A stretch of 24,676 nt of DNA from a virus: positions 1-24,676 of IMG/VR virus record IMGVR_UViG_3300034236_000011, one strand, 5' to 3'. The position numbers and the translations under genes were made by a program. The first letter of the stretch is position 1. Each line of letters begins with the position of its first letter. This document shows, piece after piece, positions 22,943 through 24,676 of this stretch. The notes beneath the pieces are model-generated. The model was not told where the DNA came from, ran no database searches, and worked only from the letters and a program-made list of their open reading frames with translations.

Positions 22943-22974
22943 GCCCTATCCTTTTCAGATAAAGCATGGCGAAA
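22934..22974 (-). promoter_or_regulatory. Perfect 11-bp inverted repeat covering the tape measure start codon
   Basis: TTTCGCCATGC (22934-22944) and GCATGGCGAAA (22964-22974) are exact reverse complements separated by 19 bases. In the minus-strand transcript the 3' arm contains the tape measure ATG and its next two codons (GCATGGCGAAA), and the loop contains the purine-rich ribosome binding site (AAAGGATAGG). A folded RNA would hide the start codon while showing the ribosome binding site in the loop. It lies between the stop of the metallophosphoesterase (22997) and the tape measure start. It has no T run after it, so it is not a terminator. Confidence 0.7.
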
Positions 22975-22996
22975 TCAAGGGGTCAGTGGGCAACCG

Positions 22997-24274
22997 CTAT
23001 ACGGTGAAGGACTTAATCGGCTGTGGCATGTAAGGAACTGCCTTGCCGCTGGCTTCTGCAATCGCACGAATACGATCACGAACCTGCTGGATCGGCAGAA
23101 GGCGACGACCAATCTCACCATACTTGCGGCTGCGATTGATGACCGTGATCGACTGACGTGAGCGATAGCCGTTGTCGTGTGCGTAGGCGTCCTTGGACGC
23201 TAGGATGCCGAAGCTCTCAATGATAACTTCGGGATGCTCGACAGAGCGCATGTGGTGGTGGATGTGACCAATGTCGATGTAGTGAAACTCGGTCTCACCG
23301 AAGTCACGACGGAAGTCACTGGTCATCACCTGTGCCAGCTTGTTGGGGCGAGTCTTGTCGCTGTGGTGGGTCATTACGAACGTGTTGCCCATTCGGTAGC
23401 CGATGAAGGGCGAATGGTTGTTGAGCACGTTGACGCGGCCAGAAGCACCATAGACCTCGCGCAGAAGGACAGCCATCCAAATGTCATTCGTGCGGGAGTG
23501 ATTGCCCTGATTGATGATGATGTCCACTGTCTCGGCCTTCGTGAGCGCAAGGTCCACGATGGTCCGCATAACGCGGGAGTAAACGTCGATCATCTTGGGG
23601 AAGCGGCCATCGTAGTCCAGCTTGTTACCGCTGTGCTCCGTCTCGCCCTTCATGTTCTCGTAGTGGGTGAAGTCGCCAAGGTCGTTGATGACCATGCGCT
23701 TTACAGGCTTCATTTCAGCAATCAGCATCGCAATGGCGGTGAGCAGTTCACGCTCTGCGATCTTGAGGTCGAAGTTCGCGCCGGTCTCGGCTTCATGAGC
23801 GAGCATACCCAAGTGAGCGTCACCGATCTGAATCCAAGGAATGATGTCATCGTCGGCGTCAAGTGGCGCGTCAGGGATGACGATGTTGTGTTCGATGCCT
23901 TCGACAAAGGCAGCGATGCCCTGCTCGACCTTCTCAACCCACTGTGTGTCGTCCAGACGAGTCTTCGTCCACTGCAACATCATTCGACGCTCGCCCGTCT
24001 CCGGGTCCACCTTGTCCATTGTCGAGTGGCCACGCGCTACGAACGGTGCCGGGATCACCCGCTCCAAGCCATGCTCCGGTGAGAAGCCGTGCGCTGCTGC
24101 GTTCTTCTTCACGCGTTTGATAGCCCGCTGGACGACGCTGTGATGGAGACCCAACGCCCGCGCTGCTTCCCGCCTGTTTCCGTTCGCGCTTTGGATAGCG
24201 TCGATGATGCGGCTTTGAGCGGGTGTTGCCCATGCCTTCAGTTCCTCAAGACTGTCTGTAGTTCCGCTTCGCAT
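22997..24274 (-). CDS. HTH-metallophosphoesterase fusion protein in the tail operon
   Basis: 425 residues with AAGGA eight bases before the ATG at 24274. Residues 18-56 form a Fis- or Crp-like helix-turn-helix (SRIIDAIQSANGNRREAARA then LGLHHSVVQRAIKR). Residues 143-390 form a calcineurin-type phosphoesterase: GDAHLGM (D152, H154), LGDFTHYEN (D201), NQGNHSRTND (N258, H259), MTHHSDK (H303, H304) and IGHIHHH (H337, H339). All metal ligands expected for the family are present. Such fusions are known in phages as HTH/DNA-repair-exonuclease-like proteins, but their substrate is unknown to me. It is a different type from the SbcD-like protein at 2783. It sits between the I-like gene and the tape measure, where a tail function is not obvious. 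Confidence 0.85.
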   Translation of the reverse strand: MRSGTTDSLEELKAWATPAQSRIIDAIQSANGNRREAARALGLHHSVVQRAIKRVKKNAAAHGFSPEHGLERVIPAPFVARGHSTMDKVDPETGERRMMLQWTKTRLDDTQWVEKVEQGIAAFVEGIEHNIVIPDAPLDADDDIIPWIQIGDAHLGMLAHEAETGANFDLKIAERELLTAIAMLIAEMKPVKRMVINDLGDFTHYENMKGETEHSGNKLDYDGRFPKMIDVYSRVMRTIVDLALTKAETVDIIINQGNHSRTNDIWMAVLLREVYGASGRVNVLNNHSPFIGYRMGNTFVMTHHSDKTRPNKLAQVMTSDFRRDFGETEFHYIDIGHIHHHMRSVEHPEVIIESFGILASKDAYAHDNGYRSRQSITVINRSRKYGEIGRRLLPIQQVRDRIRAIAEASGKAVPYMPQPIKSFTV

Positions 24275-24286
24275 ATATATGATCCT

Positions 24287-24676
24287 TTAAGGAGTAACAG
24301 GGAAAGCTCCATGCGACAGTTGATTGCTGTCGGACTGCAAGCTTAGCCAGTGGGGGTAAAGATTGACACGACCCCACGCCATTGTGATCGGCGTTCGTGC
24401 CGCCGTAGTATTTCGGTTGATGCCGAGATATTTTGAGTCTTCGGGATCGACGGACTTATCCATCTTAGGGGACTTGAAGAACAAGCCCACCACGCCTTGT
24501 GCCATCATCATGCCGCCCGAAATCATCAGCGAAATGCCGACTGTGGGGCTGAGAGTGAAGAAGACAACAGCACCGATAGCCACGACTACGGCACCCATGA
24601 TAATCTGACCGAACTTGCCGCCGCCGCCATGCAGCGAGGGCATGATGTTGATTTCATCTGGACGTTCGGTGAGAAG
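24287..24676 (-). CDS. Tail assembly protein I-like, C-terminal part; 5' end outside the window
   Basis: The frame is open from the right edge of the window (LLTERPDEIN before the first Met at 24643), so the gene enters from beyond 24676. The visible 129 residues have a glycine-rich turn (MPSLHGGGGKFGQIIMGAVV), a hydrophobic helical hairpin (VVAIGAVVFFTLSPTVGISL and MISGGMMMAQGVVGLFF), and then SPKMDKSVDPEDSKYLG and NRNTTAARTPITMAWGRVNL. This is the layout of the C-terminal half of lambda I: Gly/Ala hydrophobic hairpin, 'S/D-x-x-x-SY-x-F-G-x-x-x-N-T-T-x-x-G-x-P-x-P-x-x-YG' motif and a strand. I-like proteins help assemble the tail tip. Lambda I lies next to J; here it lies upstream of the tape measure. 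Confidence 0.75.
   Translation of the reverse strand, partial: LLTERPDEINIMPSLHGGGGKFGQIIMGAVVVAIGAVVFFTLSPTVGISLMISGGMMMAQGVVGLFFKSPKMDKSVDPEDSKYLGINRNTTAARTPITMAWGRVNLYPHWLSLQSDSNQLSHGAFPVTP

Noticed and set aside
22934-22974. Inverted repeat as an intrinsic terminator
   Set aside because: There is no T run after the stem in the transcribed direction, and the stem contains the start codon of the next gene, which must be transcribed.
23234-24082. Plus-strand open frame (282 codons) opposite the HTH-metallophosphoesterase
   Set aside because: The opposite strand carries all five phosphoesterase motifs. The product is a His/Val-rich antisense translation without domain content.
1-24676. tRNA genes, integrase and attachment sites
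   Set aside because: I looked for cloverleaf-like blocks with a TTC-A/G-A arm and for tyrosine or serine recombinase motifs and saw none. A tRNA scan would be needed to exclude a cryptic one.

Overview
This window is a piece of a tailed double-stranded DNA bacteriophage genome, most likely a long-tailed siphovirus of a Gram-negative host. The evidence is a tape measure gene of 1789 codons, lambda-type tail tip genes (I-like, M-like, J-like), and a lysis cassette carrying an inner-membrane/outer-membrane spanin pair, which is only needed where there is an outer membrane. Genes are densely packed with ATGA, TAATG or TAA-adjacent junctions, and the base composition is moderately GC-rich by eye. 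I cannot name the host from the sequence. No tRNA, rRNA, CRISPR array, integrase or insertion sequence was seen.

Layout. (1) Positions 1-4455, plus strand: replication, recombination and nucleotide genes. In order these are the C-terminal part of a family A DNA polymerase, a small membrane protein, a RecU-like Holliday junction resolvase, a DEDDh 3'-5' exonuclease, a small DUF1508-like protein, a gp47/SbcD/Mre11-like nuclease, a small unknown gene that overlaps its neighbours, and dUTPase. (2) Positions 4439-6746, minus strand: lysis cassette, transcribed right to left as GH19-type endolysin, two small membrane proteins (holin candidates), i-spanin, o-spanin lipoprotein, and an XhlA-like coiled-coil/TM protein. 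(3) Positions 6747-6832: AT-rich divergent promoter region. (4) Positions 6833-10725, plus strand: gp46/SbcC/Rad50-like ATPase, an unknown 128-residue protein, thymidylate synthase, and a protein with a dATP/dGTP diphosphohydrolase-type domain. A strong GNRA-loop terminator follows at about 10729-10756. (5) Positions 10571-24676, minus strand: the tail module, read right to left as a truncated tail assembly protein I, an HTH-metallophosphoesterase, tape measure, M-like minor tail protein, an unknown minor tail protein, J-like tip/receptor-binding protein, a small coiled-coil protein, and a small basic protein that runs over the terminator.

How the parts fit: the polymerase, exonuclease, resolvase and gp46/gp47 pair form a replication-recombination set. 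dUTPase, thymidylate synthase and the dNTP diphosphohydrolase-like protein tune the nucleotide pool (dUTP to dUMP to dTMP, plus purine dNTP hydrolysis). The gp46 and gp47 partners are separated by the inverted lysis cassette. The tail genes form one tightly coupled operon.

The points I would look at first are: an 11-bp perfect inverted repeat that encloses the ribosome binding site and covers the start codon of the tape measure gene; an M15-peptidase-like domain inside the tape measure; an A-B-A-B module array in the tail tip protein; the HTH-metallophosphoesterase in the tail operon; and genes that overlap dut and the terminator in other frames. I did not find one wholly new multi-gene system that I could defend.
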